Origin: Paraspadella gotoi
Taxonomy: Eukaryota; Chaetognatha
Length of the DNA stretch: 64,000 nt
NCBI GenBank assembly: GCA_051294375.1
Contig: CM119269.1
Span: forward strand, 3,646,690-3,710,689
Direction: 5' to 3'
The notes under the pieces are model-generated. The model worked only from the letters and a program-made list of their open reading frames with translations. It was not told where the DNA came from and made no database searches. Made by a program: the position numbers and the translations under genes. Shown in pieces: positions 63,233 to 64,000 of this stretch. Position 1 is the stretch's first letter. Each line of letters opens with the position of its first letter.

Positions 63233-63789
63233 TTACGGGTCAGGTGTCGTTTTACGGGAGATTCGAACAGGCTGTTGCCAGGAAGAGAGCGGAGGAAGGA
63301 GTTGGGGGGGGCGAAGGAGTGGCGGGGAGTGACGAGAAAGGAAGAGTGAAAATTGAAGAAAAACGGAAGGCTTTAAACTTCTGTTCGACTCTGAAACGAG
63401 GATTAAATCGACCCAAAGGTGAACCGAAAACAACAACAACCAAAGAAAATCACAACAACTGAAACGGGACAAGAAAAATAAAATAAAAAAAAGAAGAAAA
63501 ACCAGAAAAAACTTTATTTTGTAATAAAACCAACGTCGCTCTTTTCCTTTTCGCGTTAAAGTCTCGAGAATCCTTTTTTTCTTACGTTTTTTTTTAAATT
63601 TTTCAAAATTTTTGTCATCTTCGTCGCACGGGTGACAAATTTTTTTAATGTTTTTCTTTTAAACCAGTTATGCATTATTTTATTCAGCCTTTTTCGTTTA
63701 CTATTCAACAGTTTTCCTCCTTTTCATCATTACCGTAGCTCAAGGCGTTAAATAATACTATTATTTTGTAAAAGGGATATAAGAATTAT

Positions 63790-63850
63790 AGCCTGTCCAA
63801 ATTCAGGGGCATGATAGCTTATTTATAAAATATTGATTGTACCAGTTTCA
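63790..63850. repeat. dispersed repeat, copy 3 (inverted, partial)
   Basis: The reverse complement reads GGTACAATCAATATTTTATA then AATAAGCTATCATGCCCCTG, matching the first half of the copies at 30218 and 58726. Confidence 0.75.
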
Positions 63851-64000
63851 TTCATCAAATTGACTTCCTATTAAACCTCATCTTCAAACTTACCCACTCT
63901 TGCCCCATTATTCGCTTTTTATGAAGAGAACGAGGAGGATGTAGAGTAGACGAGATGAGAGAGATAACACGAGAATTGAAGTTCTTAGACGTCCCCTTCA

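Larger units (their letters stand above)
62183..64000. other. upstream flank of the odd-skipped gene
   Basis: It holds the 62426-62535 gap, a GA tract (62550-62630), a (GAC)n run (63195-63233) and an inverted partial copy of the dispersed repeat (63790-63850). The first exon and promoter of the odd-skipped gene are expected here or in the gap, but I could not identify them. Confidence 0.5.

Overview
This window is nuclear DNA from an animal. Genes are split by many short GT-AG introns and are separated by AT-rich spacer full of (CT)n/(GA)n tracts. The exons encode animal-specific families: an odd-skipped-type zinc-finger factor, an NCX-type Na+/Ca2+ exchanger, a nuclear-receptor DNA-binding domain, a rhodopsin-family GPCR and a ROCO GTPase with SH2, TIR and Death domains. 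I infer an invertebrate with a compact, intron-rich genome. I cannot place the phylum. Six runs of N mark assembly gaps. No rRNA, tRNA, CRISPR array or prokaryotic operon was seen.

Layout: (1) 1-5314, plus strand: a ROCO protein that starts with SH2 and ends with TIR and Death domains. Its 5' end may lie outside the window. (2) 5315-8843: spacer with CpG-rich and CRE-bearing patches and a foldback repeat. (3) 8844-14198, plus: a complete nine-exon, 361-residue peptide-receptor-like GPCR. (4) 14199-22485: gene-poor spacer with an inverted-repeat element, a composite minisatellite and a 22-bp minisatellite. (5) 22486-41789, minus: an NCX-type exchanger in 20 exons whose reading frame closes exactly. 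Its signal-peptide exon was not found. Its introns hold a complete miniature LTR retroelement (32319-32972) and, antisense in intron 2, a plus-strand gene (36729-41146) that appears to join two C2H2 fingers to a nuclear-receptor DNA-binding domain. (6) 42000-57700: foldback repeats, then a sequence present two to three times (about 45.8-51.1 kb, 51.2-54.5 kb, 54.5-57.5 kb). Its copies differ by many single-base and homopolymer indels, which looks like uncorrected long-read sequence or a recent local duplication. (7) 59888-62182, minus: the odd-skipped-related gene with five C2H2 fingers. Its first exon was not found and may lie near the 62.4-62.5 kb gap.

The gene products have separate roles: innate-immune or cell-death-type signalling (ROCO), neuropeptide-like sensing (GPCR), Ca2+ extrusion (NCX), and developmental or orphan transcription factors (odd-skipped, C2H2-NR). 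Nothing suggests they form one pathway. The strongest candidates for something not previously described are the SH2-Roc-COR-TIR-Death protein and the C2H2/nuclear-receptor DBD gene. I built all exon models by hand, matching splice sites, phases and domain continuity.
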